DNA from: Brevibacterium rongguiense
Lineage (GTDB): Bacteria; Actinomycetota; Actinomycetes; Actinomycetales; Brevibacteriaceae
DNA: 64,000 nt
Assembly (NCBI RefSeq): GCF_009857845.1
Contig: NZ_WWEQ01000009.1
Span: forward strand, 1-64,000
Reading direction: 5' to 3'
The number at the start of each line of letters is the position of its first letter. Position 1 is the first letter of the stretch. Below the pieces are notes generated by a model that searched no databases, had not been told where the DNA came from, and worked only from the letters and a program-made list of their open reading frames with translations. Positions 53,024 to 61,132 of the stretch are shown in pieces. A program made the translations under genes and the position numbers.

Positions 53024-53035
53024 GAACGAATGTCC
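53024..53035. promoter_or_regulatory. Operator B, GAACGAATGTCC
   Basis: One mismatch (T to C) from the consensus GAACGAnnGTTC, 90 bases upstream of the thioesterase ATG. It equals operator C on the opposite strand except for that base. A possible -10 (TAGTCT) precedes it. Confidence 0.6.
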
Positions 53036-53125
53036 GGTCCGCGGTGCGGCCGGCTGCGCCCGCCGCGCCCGCACCCCGCCTGCACAGCCGCACAGCCACA
53101 CCGCCCCACGAACGGAGAACACCCC

Positions 53126-53884
53126 ATGACAAGCGCACCCCAGGCCGGCCCCGGAGCGGCGAGCACCGCGAACACCCCGGATGCCGCGGACGCTCCGGAT
53201 GCCCCGGGCGACGGTGCGGCGACGAGCGCAGACGGCGCCCGCGGCCTCGCCGAGCGGGCCGCCGCGCTGGGCCGCGAACTCGCCACCGCCCTCGTCTCCG
53301 CGGGCGACGAGGCCCGCCTTGCCGCACAGCTGCGCGAACTGGCCGCCCGCCTCGGCGGCCTGGCCGGTCCTGCGCCCGCGGACGGCACGCCCCCGGCGGA
53401 CACCCGCGCCCGGCCGGCCGCGCACCACGGGCAGGAGCCTGCCAGCAGGAGTGGGGCCGTCGGGCCCGACGAGGACGATTCGCCCGTGCGGCGCGGCGAC
53501 ATCACCCCCATCAGCTCGCCGCGCAACCCGCTGGCCCCGCCGCTCGTCATCGAGCGGGAGGCCGACGGCTCCGCGGTGGGGCGGGCCAGCCTGCCGCTGC
53601 AGTACCAGGGGCCCCCGGAACGGGTGCACGGCGGGATCGTGTGCCTCATGCTCGACCAGGTGCTCGGCTCCGCGGCACACCCGAAGGGCGCGGCACCGGC
53701 GTACACGCGGGTACTCGAGGTCGAATACCTGGCCGCCACCCCGCTCGACGCGCCGCTCACGGTGCGCGGCTGGATCGAGCGGACCGAGGGCCGCAAGCGC
53801 TTCCTGGCCGGCACCGTGGCCCACGGGGACACGATCACCGCCCGCGCCACGGGCCTGTGGGTCGCCCCGCGCGAGGCGGGCTGA
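53126..53884 (+). CDS. Hotdog-fold thioesterase with long disordered N-terminus
   Basis: 252 residues. The first about 125 are Ala/Gly/Asp/Pro-rich with a helical, leucine-containing stretch (ELATALVSAGDEARLAAQLRELAARLGGLAG) that may dimerise. Residues about 130-250 form a PaaI/4HBT hotdog domain: PLQYQGPPERVHGGIVCLMLDQVLGSAA has the HGGxxxxLxD catalytic helix, followed by TRVLEVEYLAATPLDAPLTVRGWIER and FLAGTVAHGDTITARATGLWV. It would hydrolyse acyl-CoA. ATG 53126 has a GGAGAA site. It is placed at the head of the plus-strand half of the regulon, ahead of the thiolase gene. Confidence 0.82.
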   Translation: MTSAPQAGPGAASTANTPDAADAPDAPGDGAATSADGARGLAERAAALGRELATALVSAGDEARLAAQLRELAARLGGLAGPAPADGTPPADTRARPAAHHGQEPASRSGAVGPDEDDSPVRRGDITPISSPRNPLAPPLVIEREADGSAVGRASLPLQYQGPPERVHGGIVCLMLDQVLGSAAHPKGAAPAYTRVLEVEYLAATPLDAPLTVRGWIERTEGRKRFLAGTVAHGDTITARATGLWVAPREAG

Positions 53885-53925
53885 GACCCCGAACGGCACC
53901 GCACGGCGAAGTGTAGGCTGTTGCC

Positions 53926-53937
53926 GAACATTCGTTC
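53926..53937. promoter_or_regulatory. Operator C, GAACATTCGTTC
   Basis: Reads GAACGAATGTTC on the minus strand, thus a full match to the shared palindrome. It lies between the thioesterase stop and the thiolase start, just downstream of a TAGGCT that could be a -10 element, so the thiolase probably has its own repressible promoter. Confidence 0.7.
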
Positions 53938-54034
53938 AGTGCCCGCGAGCCCCCGGCTCCGGCCGGACGCCCCACCGGCGCACCGCGGACCCGAGCCCCT
54001 CACGCCTACCCGAGAACCCGACAAAGGAGTCGTC

Positions 54035-55177
54035 ATGTCCGACGCAGTCATCGTGGCAGCCCGCCGCACCCCCACCGGCAAGCGCGAGGGCGCCCTGGCC
54101 GGCGTCCACCCCGTCGATCTGTCGGCCACCGTCCTCAGCGACCTCGTCGCCACCGCAGGCGTGGACCCGGCCATCATCGACGACGTCGTGTGGGGCTGCG
54201 TGACCCAGGCCGGCGAGCAGACCGGTGACATCGCGCGCACCGCCGCCCTGGCTGCGGGCTTCCCCGAGTCGGTCACCGGCGTCACCGTCGACCGGCAGTG
54301 CGGCTCATCCCAGCAGGCCGTGCACTTCGCGGCCGCGGGCCTCATCGCCGGGCAGTACGACGTCGTCGTGGCCGGCGGCGTCGAGTCGATGTCGCGCAAC
54401 CCCATGGGCTCCTCCTCACAGGGCAAGGACGCGTTCGGCCCCAAGTACATGGAGCGCTACGACGGTGTGCGGCCCAACCAGGGCGTGGGCGCGGAGATGA
54501 TCGCCGAGCGCTGGGGCTTCAGCCGCCAGCAGCTCGACGAATTCAGCCTCCGCTCGCACGAACTCGCCGCCCGAGCCCAGGACGCGGGTGCGTTCGACGG
54601 GCAGATCGTGCCGGTCGAGACGGCGGACGGCACCGTGTCGAAGGACGAGGGCATCCGCCGCGGCGGGACCCTCGATGGCCTCGGCAAGCTCAAGACCGTG
54701 TTCAAGGAGGACGGCGTGGTCACCGCGGGCAATGCCTCGCAGATCTCCGACGGCTCGGCCGCGCTGCTCATGATGACCTCCGAGAAGGCCGCGGAGCTGG
54801 GCCTCAAGCCGCTCGCGCGCATCCACACCGCCGTGCTCGCCGGCGCTGACCCCGTCATCATGCTCACCGCCCCCATCCCGGCCACCGCCAAGGCGCTCAA
54901 GAAGTCCGGGCTGAGCATTTCCGACATCGGCACCTTCGAGGTCAACGAGGCGTTCGCGCCCGTGCCGCTGGCCTGGCTGCAGGAGACCGGGGCGGAGACG
55001 GACCTGCTCAACCCGCACGGCGGTGCGATCGCCCTGGGCCACCCGCTGGGCGGCTCCGGCGCGCGGCTCATGACGACGATGGTGCACAACATGGTGGACA
55101 ACGACATCCGCTACGGCCTGCAGACCATGTGCGAGGGCGGCGGCCAGGCCAACGCCACCATCCTCGAACTGCTCTGA
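54035..55177 (+). CDS. Thiolase (acetyl-CoA acetyltransferase/3-ketoacyl-CoA thiolase)
   Basis: A 380-residue thiolase. The nucleophile is Cys89 in VTVDRQCGSSQQAVHFAA; GGVESMSRNPMG, the FEVNEAFAPVPLAW block, NPHGGAIALGHPLGGSGARLM (catalytic His region) and the C-terminal MCEGGGQANATI (second Cys) are all present. It cleaves 3-ketoacyl-CoA to acetyl-CoA in beta-oxidation, or condenses in reverse. ATG 54035 has a strong AAAGGAG. Operator C lies 98 bases upstream. Its position with a thioesterase, enoyl-CoA hydratase and acyl-CoA ligase supports a catabolic direction. Confidence 0.93.
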   Translation: MSDAVIVAARRTPTGKREGALAGVHPVDLSATVLSDLVATAGVDPAIIDDVVWGCVTQAGEQTGDIARTAALAAGFPESVTGVTVDRQCGSSQQAVHFAAAGLIAGQYDVVVAGGVESMSRNPMGSSSQGKDAFGPKYMERYDGVRPNQGVGAEMIAERWGFSRQQLDEFSLRSHELAARAQDAGAFDGQIVPVETADGTVSKDEGIRRGGTLDGLGKLKTVFKEDGVVTAGNASQISDGSAALLMMTSEKAAELGLKPLARIHTAVLAGADPVIMLTAPIPATAKALKKSGLSISDIGTFEVNEAFAPVPLAWLQETGAETDLLNPHGGAIALGHPLGGSGARLMTTMVHNMVDNDIRYGLQTMCEGGGQANATILELL

Positions 55178-55346
55178 GCCCGGGACCGGGCGGCGGCTCG
55201 TCGAGCGCCGCCCGGGCCACGGGAGCGCTCCACCGGCACTCCCGCGCCGTGAGGGAGGTGCGCTGCCGCGCCACCCGCTGCAGCCCGCCGGATTCCGGAG
55301 GTGTCGAAACGGCATCGATTGCCGACGGCAGCGCTCAACCTTCCCC

Positions 55347-55358
55347 GAACGACCGTTC
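55347..55358. promoter_or_regulatory. Operator D, GAACGACCGTTC
   Basis: Fourth copy of the palindrome, 75 bases before the TRAP small-subunit gene and six bases ahead of TAAAGT (55365-55370), a likely -10. It therefore occupies the -35/spacer area and could repress the transporter together with the acyl-CoA genes. Confidence 0.7.
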
Positions 55359-55432
55359 GAGCCGGTAAAGTCTCCTTCGATTCGCACCGCTGCGCCACCG
55401 CTGCCTGCTCATCGAAGACGAAGGCGACTCCG

Positions 55433-56038
55433 ATGTCCAAACTCACGACAGCCCTGACGGCCCTGCTGTCCTACGTCACGGCCTGCGCGCTCATCCTCAT
55501 GCTGCTCCACGTGGTGGCCCACGCCATCTCCCGGCACTTCTTCAACGCCCCGATCTACGGCACGAACGAGATCGTGTCGTTCTGGTACCTGCCCATCATC
55601 GCGCTGCTCGGCATCCCCGCCGCCCAGCTCAAGGGTGAGCACATCGCGGTCACCCTCGTGATCGACCGGCTGGGCGAGGCGTCCGCGCGCATCCTGCGCA
55701 CATTCGGGGCAGCCCTGGGCTTCGCCCTGAGCGCGGGCTTCGCCTGGTTCGGCCTGGCCAAGGCGATCGAATACACCGCATCGAAGGCGACCGCGGGAGT
55801 CACCGACATCGTGACGTGGCCCGTGTACTACCTCGTGCCCCTCGTCTTCGCGGGCCTCGCGCTGCTCTACCTGCTCGCCATCGGCCAGCTCTGGCACCTC
55901 GTGCCCGGGCAGGCGCCCGCCGTCACCCCCGACGCCGAGCTCACCGAGCTGACCGACCTCGGCGCCCCGGCCGCGGGGGCGGGCCATGGCAGCACCGAGC
56001 ATCCGCAGCGACCCGAGGGCGGGGGTGGGCGCGCATGA
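55433..56038 (+). CDS. TRAP transporter small membrane subunit (DctQ)
   Basis: A 201-residue membrane protein with four helices: ALTALLSYVTACALILMLLHVV, EIVSFWYLPIIALLGIPAA, ILRTFGAALGFALSAGFAWFGL and WPVYYLVPLVFAGLALLYLLAIG. The NEIVSFWY(L) and KGEHIAV segments are typical of DctQ. ATG 55433 was chosen because helix 1 begins right after it; the upstream frame contains the promoter. The stop overlaps dctM (ATGA, 56035-56038). TRAP systems import carboxylic acids using a sodium gradient. Confidence 0.9.
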   Translation: MSKLTTALTALLSYVTACALILMLLHVVAHAISRHFFNAPIYGTNEIVSFWYLPIIALLGIPAAQLKGEHIAVTLVIDRLGEASARILRTFGAALGFALSAGFAWFGLAKAIEYTASKATAGVTDIVTWPVYYLVPLVFAGLALLYLLAIGQLWHLVPGQAPAVTPDAELTELTDLGAPAAGAGHGSTEHPQRPEGGGGRA

Positions 56039-57528
56039 GCACCTCGGCGACCACCGCCTCGGCCGCCCCGGCGCAGGCTGCGCGCCCCCGCCCCAGGCGC
56101 TTCGCCTCGCCCCTGGGCGCGCTCATCGGGCTCGCGGTCGTCGCCGCGTGCACCATCGGCCTGTTCCTGAGCCCCACGCTTGCCGTGGCAGGCGTGTGGT
56201 GCATCGCGATGATGCTCTCGCTCATGTTCCTCGAGGTGCCGGTCGCCCTCTCGCTCGCGATCCCCAGCCTCATCGGCGTCTACGGGATCGCCGGGATCCC
56301 GGCGGCCAAGAACATCCTCGCCACCGCGCCGTTCCACGCGGTCTCACAGTGGTCCCACTCGGTGCTGCCGATGTTCATCTTCATGGGCATGCTCCTCTCC
56401 CACTCCGGCATGACGAGCAAGATCTACCAGGCGACATCGGCCTGGTTCGGGTGGCTGCCCGGTGGCATCGGAATCGGCACGACGTTCGCCGGCGCCGGGC
56501 TGGCCTCCGTCTCCGGCTCGACCATCGGCATGACGTATGCGCTGGGGCGCGCGGGCATCCCGGAGATGCTGCGGGCCGGCTACGACAAGCGCATGGCCGT
56601 GGGCACCGTGCTCGTGGCGGGCCTGCCCGGCAACCTCATCCCGCCGTCCATCCTGCTCGTCGTCTACGCCGGCATCGCCAACGTCGCAGTCGGCCCGCAG
56701 CTCATCGCCGGCGCCGTGCCCGGTGTCCTCATCGCACTGACGTTCGCGCTGTTCACACTGCTCATCGGCGCGTTCGCCCCCCGCCTCGTGGGCCGCGGCC
56801 GAGGCGAGGACCGGGAGCCCGTCACCTGGCGGCGCCGCTTCAGGGCGCTCGGGGAGGTATGGGGCTTCCCCGTCATCATGGTCGTGCTGTTCGGCGGCAT
56901 GCTCTCGGGCCTCTTCACCCCCACCGAGGCGGGCGCCGCGGCGGCCCTCACCGCGCTCGTCCTGTGCCTGTTCTACGCGCGCGGGCGCCAGCCGCTTAGG
57001 CTCATCGCCCAGGCTGCCTTCTCCACGGTCACGGCCTCCGCGGCGATCTTCTTCATCATGATCGGCGCGCACATGCTCACCAAGCTGCTCGCCATGACGG
57101 GCCTGGCGCAGCACATGACCGACCTCATCCTGGGGATGGGCCTGAGCCGGGTGGCCTTCCTGCTTGTCGTCATCGTGCTCTACCTCATCCTCGGCATGTT
57201 CTTCGACACCCTGTCGATGATGCTCCTGACGATCCCCATCCTGCTGCCGACCCTCGAGGCGATGCAGGTCAGCCCCCTGTGGTTCGGCGTGTTCGTCGTC
57301 CTGCTCGGCGAACTCGGGATGATCACCCCGCCGGTGGGCATCCTGTCCTACATCGTCCACGCGATCGGCAAGGAGCCCCAGGTGAATCTGGGGCAGACGA
57401 TCTCCCTGCGCGACGTCTTCACCTCGCTCGTGTGGTTCCTGCCCGTGGCCGTCCTGTTCCTGTTCATCATGATCGCCTTCCCGCAGATGGCGACCTGGCT
57501 GCCCGGCCTCATGGCCGGGGGCTCCTGA
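56035..57528 (+). CDS. TRAP transporter large permease subunit (DctM)
   Basis: A 497-residue membrane protein with about 12-13 helices of the DctM/IT superfamily. SLMFLEVPVALSLAIPSLIGVYGIAG, FHAVSQWSHSVLPMFIFMGMLLSHSGM, TFAGAGLASVSGSTIGMTYALG, MLRAGYDKRMAVGTVLVAGLPGNLIPPSI and LGMFFDTLSMMLLTIPILLPTLEAM are hallmark segments. The slightly extended N-terminus and a polar insert near 260-280 are minor oddities. It is translationally coupled to dctQ, and dctP follows after 17 bases. It forms the transport channel. Confidence 0.93.
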   Translation: MSTSATTASAAPAQAARPRPRRFASPLGALIGLAVVAACTIGLFLSPTLAVAGVWCIAMMLSLMFLEVPVALSLAIPSLIGVYGIAGIPAAKNILATAPFHAVSQWSHSVLPMFIFMGMLLSHSGMTSKIYQATSAWFGWLPGGIGIGTTFAGAGLASVSGSTIGMTYALGRAGIPEMLRAGYDKRMAVGTVLVAGLPGNLIPPSILLVVYAGIANVAVGPQLIAGAVPGVLIALTFALFTLLIGAFAPRLVGRGRGEDREPVTWRRRFRALGEVWGFPVIMVVLFGGMLSGLFTPTEAGAAAALTALVLCLFYARGRQPLRLIAQAAFSTVTASAAIFFIMIGAHMLTKLLAMTGLAQHMTDLILGMGLSRVAFLLVVIVLYLILGMFFDTLSMMLLTIPILLPTLEAMQVSPLWFGVFVVLLGELGMITPPVGILSYIVHAIGKEPQVNLGQTISLRDVFTSLVWFLPVAVLFLFIMIAFPQMATWLPGLMAGGS

Positions 57529-57545
57529 GACACGCCGGAGGCACC

Positions 57546-58808
57546 ATGAAGAAGATCGCCGCGCTGCTCACGGCCTGCCTGGCCAGCATCGCCCTGACCG
57601 GCTGCGCCGGGAGCATCGCCAAGGCCAGCCGCAGCGGGCCCGGCGGGGAGGGCTTCGGCTTCGGCGCCGAGCAGGCCGATGTGAACGCGATCGTCGACCG
57701 GCTCGAGCCCACGACGATCACGTTCCAGCCCTCGGCCAGCTCGCCGAAGTCGATCATGGCCGACAACGGCCTGTCCTTCAAGGAATACGTCGAGAAGCGC
57801 TCGCACGGCCGGATCATGGTCGACATCGTCTGGGGCCAGGCCATCGCCGGGTACTCGGAGGTCCACGACGCGCTGGCAGACGGGCGCGTCGATGTCTCCT
57901 ACACCCTGCCCGGGTATCTGCCCACCGACTACCCCGCCGTCAACGCCCTCGGCACCGCGATGTCCGCGCTGCCAGCGGCGCAGCCCGTGTCCGGGGAGCT
58001 GATCGCCAACGGCTCCGCCGCGGAGCTCGGCTGGAACAACGAGCAGGTGCTCGAGGAATACGCCGACCGCGGCCTTGTGACGCTCCACCCCTTCATCGCC
58101 TCCGGCGGCTACTACGGCATCTGCACGGATCCCCTCACGTCGCTGGCGGACTGGAAGGGCAAGCAGGTGCGCATCGCCACCGCGTCGCAGGGCCAGGTCG
58201 TCACGAAGATGGGCGCCTCCCCCGTCTCGCTGGCCTTCCCGGAGACCTACGAGGCCCTGCAGCGCGGCACGGTGGACTGCACCCTGGGCCAGAGGCTGCC
58301 GAGCGCGGAGAGCCACATCTTCGACGTCGCGCCGAACATCGCCTACACGACGAAGACGAGCTTCTCCCGCACTCCCGGGGCCTACCTCGCGGGCCTGACG
58401 TACACGAAGATGCCGCTGGCCTACCAGCAGATCGTCTTCGATGCGATGGGCGAATCCGCGGGCCGCAACATCGCGACCGTCATGAAGGGCACCGCCGACT
58501 CGGTGCGCCAGTCGCGGGCCGCCAAGGGCACGATCGAGGCGATGGACGACGAGGCGCAGACCGCGATCGGCGAATCCTTCAAGGGGCTCGTGCAGCGCGA
58601 TATCGAGCGCGGCACCGCAGCCGGCGACATCCGCAGCACCGTCGACGAGGTGCAGGCAGCCTGGACCGCCCGCGTGAAGGAGATGGACGTGCCCGACGGC
58701 GACCTCGCCACGATGGACAAGTGGTACGACGCCGAGCAGGCGAACTTCCAGGGCTACGCGGACGCCATCACCTCGCTGCCGGGCTGGCGCTCGCACCGGC
58801 CCAGCTGA
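57546..58808 (+). CDS. TRAP transporter solute-binding lipoprotein (DctP)
   Basis: A 420-residue lipid-anchored binding protein. The signal MKKIAALLTACLASIALTGC ends in a lipobox (Cys at residue 20). SFKEYVEKRSHGRIMVDIVWGQAIAGYSEVHDALADGRVDVSYTLPGY and WKGKQVRIATASQGQVVTKMGASPVSLAFPETYEALQRGTVDC are DctP-family blocks (the latter containing the substrate arginine region). Most actinobacteria rely on other carboxylate importers, so a complete TRAP set is worth noting. It follows dctM by 17 bases and is presumably under operator D. Confidence 0.92.
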   Translation: MKKIAALLTACLASIALTGCAGSIAKASRSGPGGEGFGFGAEQADVNAIVDRLEPTTITFQPSASSPKSIMADNGLSFKEYVEKRSHGRIMVDIVWGQAIAGYSEVHDALADGRVDVSYTLPGYLPTDYPAVNALGTAMSALPAAQPVSGELIANGSAAELGWNNEQVLEEYADRGLVTLHPFIASGGYYGICTDPLTSLADWKGKQVRIATASQGQVVTKMGASPVSLAFPETYEALQRGTVDCTLGQRLPSAESHIFDVAPNIAYTTKTSFSRTPGAYLAGLTYTKMPLAYQQIVFDAMGESAGRNIATVMKGTADSVRQSRAAKGTIEAMDDEAQTAIGESFKGLVQRDIERGTAAGDIRSTVDEVQAAWTARVKEMDVPDGDLATMDKWYDAEQANFQGYADAITSLPGWRSHRPS

Positions 58809-58826
58809 GCGCCCGCCAGCCCGCGC

Positions 58827-60005
58827 TCAGTCCGCGAGCGCCGCGCGCAGGGCCGCCGAGAGGTCGGCCCAGAGGTCCTCGACGCTCTCGATCCCGATGC
58901 TCAGGCGCAGCAGGCCCTCCGGGACGCTGGCCTGCTCGTCGGCGTTGCGGCGGCGGCGCTCGATGAGGCTCTCGACGCTGCCCAGCGAGGTCGCCGGGGT
59001 GAACAGCTCGACCGCGTCGACCACGGCATCGGCGGTGGCGGCGTCCGGCAGCTCGAGCGCGATGATGGCGCCGTAGCCGGTCATCTGCGCGCCGGCGCGC
59101 GCGTTGCCCGGATCGTCGGGCAGCCCCGGGTAGCGCACCGCGATGCCCGCGACGTCCGTCAGGCGCGTGGCGAGCTCCATGGCGTTGTCCCCGGCGCGCT
59201 CGACGCGCAGGGCGAGCGTGCGCAGGCCGCGCAGGGCCAGCCACACCTCGAACGGCCCGGCGATGCCGCCGGCCTGCGCCCGGTGGGCGAGCATGAGCTC
59301 GCGCAGCGCCGGATCGGAGGTCACCGCGATGCCCAGGATCACGTCGGAGTGGCCGGAGATGTACTTCGTGGCCGAATGGACGACGACGTCGGCGCCGAAT
59401 TCCAGCGGCCGCTGCAGCAGCGGGGTGGCGAACGTGTTGTCCGCGACGACGAGCGCGCCGGCCTCCTGCGCCGCGGCGATGATCGCGGGCAGGTCCGCGA
59501 CCTCGAGCATGGGGTTCGTGGGCGTCTCGACCCAGAGCATGAGGCGCGCCCGGCCGGTCTCGTCCCGGCCGGAGCCGTCCGCGGCGGCGGCCGTGAGGGC
59601 CGCGCGCACGGCGTCCGTGTCCGCGATGTCGACGGTGACGAGGCGCAGGCGGCCCAGCTGCTGAGCGGTGAGCGCACCGGACAGCGTGCCCATGTAGCTG
59701 TGCCGGGGGGCCACGAGCGTGCCGCCGGGGGCGAGGAGCTCCTGGGCCGCCGTGATCGCGGCCATCCCGGAGCCGAAGACCAGCCCGGGCAGCTGGGCGC
59801 CCTCGAGCCGGGCGAGGGCGCCCTCGAACGCCTCCCACGTGCTGTTGTGCGAGCGCCCGTACGTGCGGTCGTCCGGGCCCGGAACGCCGGTGGCCACGAA
59901 CGTGGCGGAGAGCTCGATGTCGGGGCTGACGGCCGCGTTCGGCTCGCGCGGGGGCCGTCCCGCGTCCACGACGATGGTCTCCGGGGCCAGGCTGCGCTCA
60001 CTCAT
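58827..60005 (-). CDS. metB: Cystathionine gamma-synthase/lyase family enzyme
   Basis: A 392-residue PLP-dependent enzyme. FGSGMAAITAAQ (about 77-88) carries the phosphate-binding Ser-Gly-Met, VETPTNPMLEV and VADNTFATP hold the cofactor Asp, and the Schiff-base lysine lies in VHSATKYISGHSDVILG. The SIGIESVEDLWADL end is standard. It belongs to the MetB/MetC/MegL group that makes or breaks cystathionine; MetB is the best guess but lyases look alike at this level. ATG 60005 begins MSERSLAPETI. It is convergent with dctP and not adjacent to other sulfur genes, although YeiH and metNIQ occur elsewhere in the window. Confidence 0.88.
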   Translation of the reverse strand: MSERSLAPETIVVDAGRPPREPNAAVSPDIELSATFVATGVPGPDDRTYGRSHNSTWEAFEGALARLEGAQLPGLVFGSGMAAITAAQELLAPGGTLVAPRHSYMGTLSGALTAQQLGRLRLVTVDIADTDAVRAALTAAAADGSGRDETGRARLMLWVETPTNPMLEVADLPAIIAAAQEAGALVVADNTFATPLLQRPLEFGADVVVHSATKYISGHSDVILGIAVTSDPALRELMLAHRAQAGGIAGPFEVWLALRGLRTLALRVERAGDNAMELATRLTDVAGIAVRYPGLPDDPGNARAGAQMTGYGAIIALELPDAATADAVVDAVELFTPATSLGSVESLIERRRRNADEQASVPEGLLRLSIGIESVEDLWADLSAALRAALAD

Positions 60006-60084
60006 GGCCCCCATCGTAGGCCCGCGCCCGCCGGTTTCCGGGCCGCTTCCACCGGCCAAGACTCCCCACGCAGGCGGGCCGCGC

Positions 60085-61044
60085 TCATTCCTCCGGCGCC
60101 GAGGCGAGGGCGAGGAACTCCTGTGCCGCGCCTCGGGGGCGGCGATCGGCGGGCCAGAGGGCGCGCAGCGGGCGGGAGAGGTCGAGGTCCGGGGCGAGCG
60201 GTAGCGAGGCGAGCCGGCCGGCCCGCAGCTCCTCGGCGACGGTGAGGGCGGACAGCGCGGCCGGGGCGAGGCCCGCGGCGGCGGAGACCTTGAGGGCCGC
60301 GGTCGAGGTCAGCGCCGCCGCGATCGTGGGCCCGCCGTGGGCCGCGAGGGCTGCATCGACGACATCGCGGGTGCCGGAGCCCGCCTCGCGCACGAGCAGC
60401 GGCTGGGCCGCCAGGGCGGCGGCCCCGAGCGGCGGGCCGGCCAGGGCGGGGTGGTCGGGGCGGGCGACGACGACGAGCGAGTCGCCGCCGAGGACCCGCC
60501 CGCGCACGCCGCCTGGCACCCGGGGCGATTCGATGAACCCCAGGTCCGCGGCGTGCGAGCGGACATCGGCGGCCACCGCCTGCGAATTGGCGACGCGCAG
60601 GGCCACGTGCGCCTCCGGGCGCGCGGCGCGGAAGCGGGCGAGCCAGCCCGGCAGCAGGTATTCGGCGATCGTCTGCGAGGCGCTGATGCGCAGGTGCACC
60701 GTCTCCTCGCCGCGCAGGGCGGCCAGGCCCGCGAGCAGGCTGTCGTAGTCGCCCATCACCTGCCCCGCCCAGGCGGCCACGGCCGCACCGCGCTCGGTCA
60801 GGCGCGAACCGCGCGGGGAGCGCTCGAGGAGGTAGACGCCGTGCACGCGCTCGAAGGCGCGCAGCAGCCGCGAGGCGTTGGGCTGGGCCATCCCCACCTC
60901 GCGCGCGGCCAGCCCGATCGAGGCATGGCCGCGCTCCTCCTGCAGCCGCGCGAGGCGGTCGAGCAGCGCGAGCACCCGGGGATCCGGATAAGCCGCGGGC
61001 ACCCCCACCGGGCCGGGGGCTGCCTGAGAGCGGGAATCGGCCAT
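60085..61044 (-). CDS. LysR-family transcriptional regulator
   Basis: A 319-residue regulator. Residues about 25-85 form the winged helix-turn-helix (RVLALLDRLARLQEERGHASIGLAAREVGMAQPNASRLLRAFERVHGVYLLERSPRG); residues about 110-300 are the periplasmic-binding-like effector domain (VHLRISASQTIAEYLLPGWLARFRAARPEA). It is divergent from the YeiH-type transporter gene at 61133, 88 bases away, the arrangement seen for CysB/YeiE-like pairs, so it probably controls that transporter. Confidence 0.9.
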   Translation of the reverse strand: MADSRSQAAPGPVGVPAAYPDPRVLALLDRLARLQEERGHASIGLAAREVGMAQPNASRLLRAFERVHGVYLLERSPRGSRLTERGAAVAAWAGQVMGDYDSLLAGLAALRGEETVHLRISASQTIAEYLLPGWLARFRAARPEAHVALRVANSQAVAADVRSHAADLGFIESPRVPGGVRGRVLGGDSLVVVARPDHPALAGPPLGAAALAAQPLLVREAGSGTRDVVDAALAAHGGPTIAAALTSTAALKVSAAAGLAPAALSALTVAEELRAGRLASLPLAPDLDLSRPLRALWPADRRPRGAAQEFLALASAPEE

Positions 61045-61132
61045 GCGCCCATCGTGCCATATCAATCCCGCATGACCCGGTGCGGCGGACGCGCCTACCG
61101 ACCGCGGCGTCCCAGCGGCATAGTGGGACACC

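Larger units (their letters stand above)
52781..53125. other. Divergent control region of the acyl-CoA gene clusters
   Basis: A 345-base gap between the minus-strand qor-ech-ligase operon and the plus-strand thioesterase gene. It contains two operator palindromes (listed separately) and a plausible minus-strand promoter, TTGAAC - 16 bases - TATAGG, that the first palindrome straddles. No gene is seen. Confidence 0.6.
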
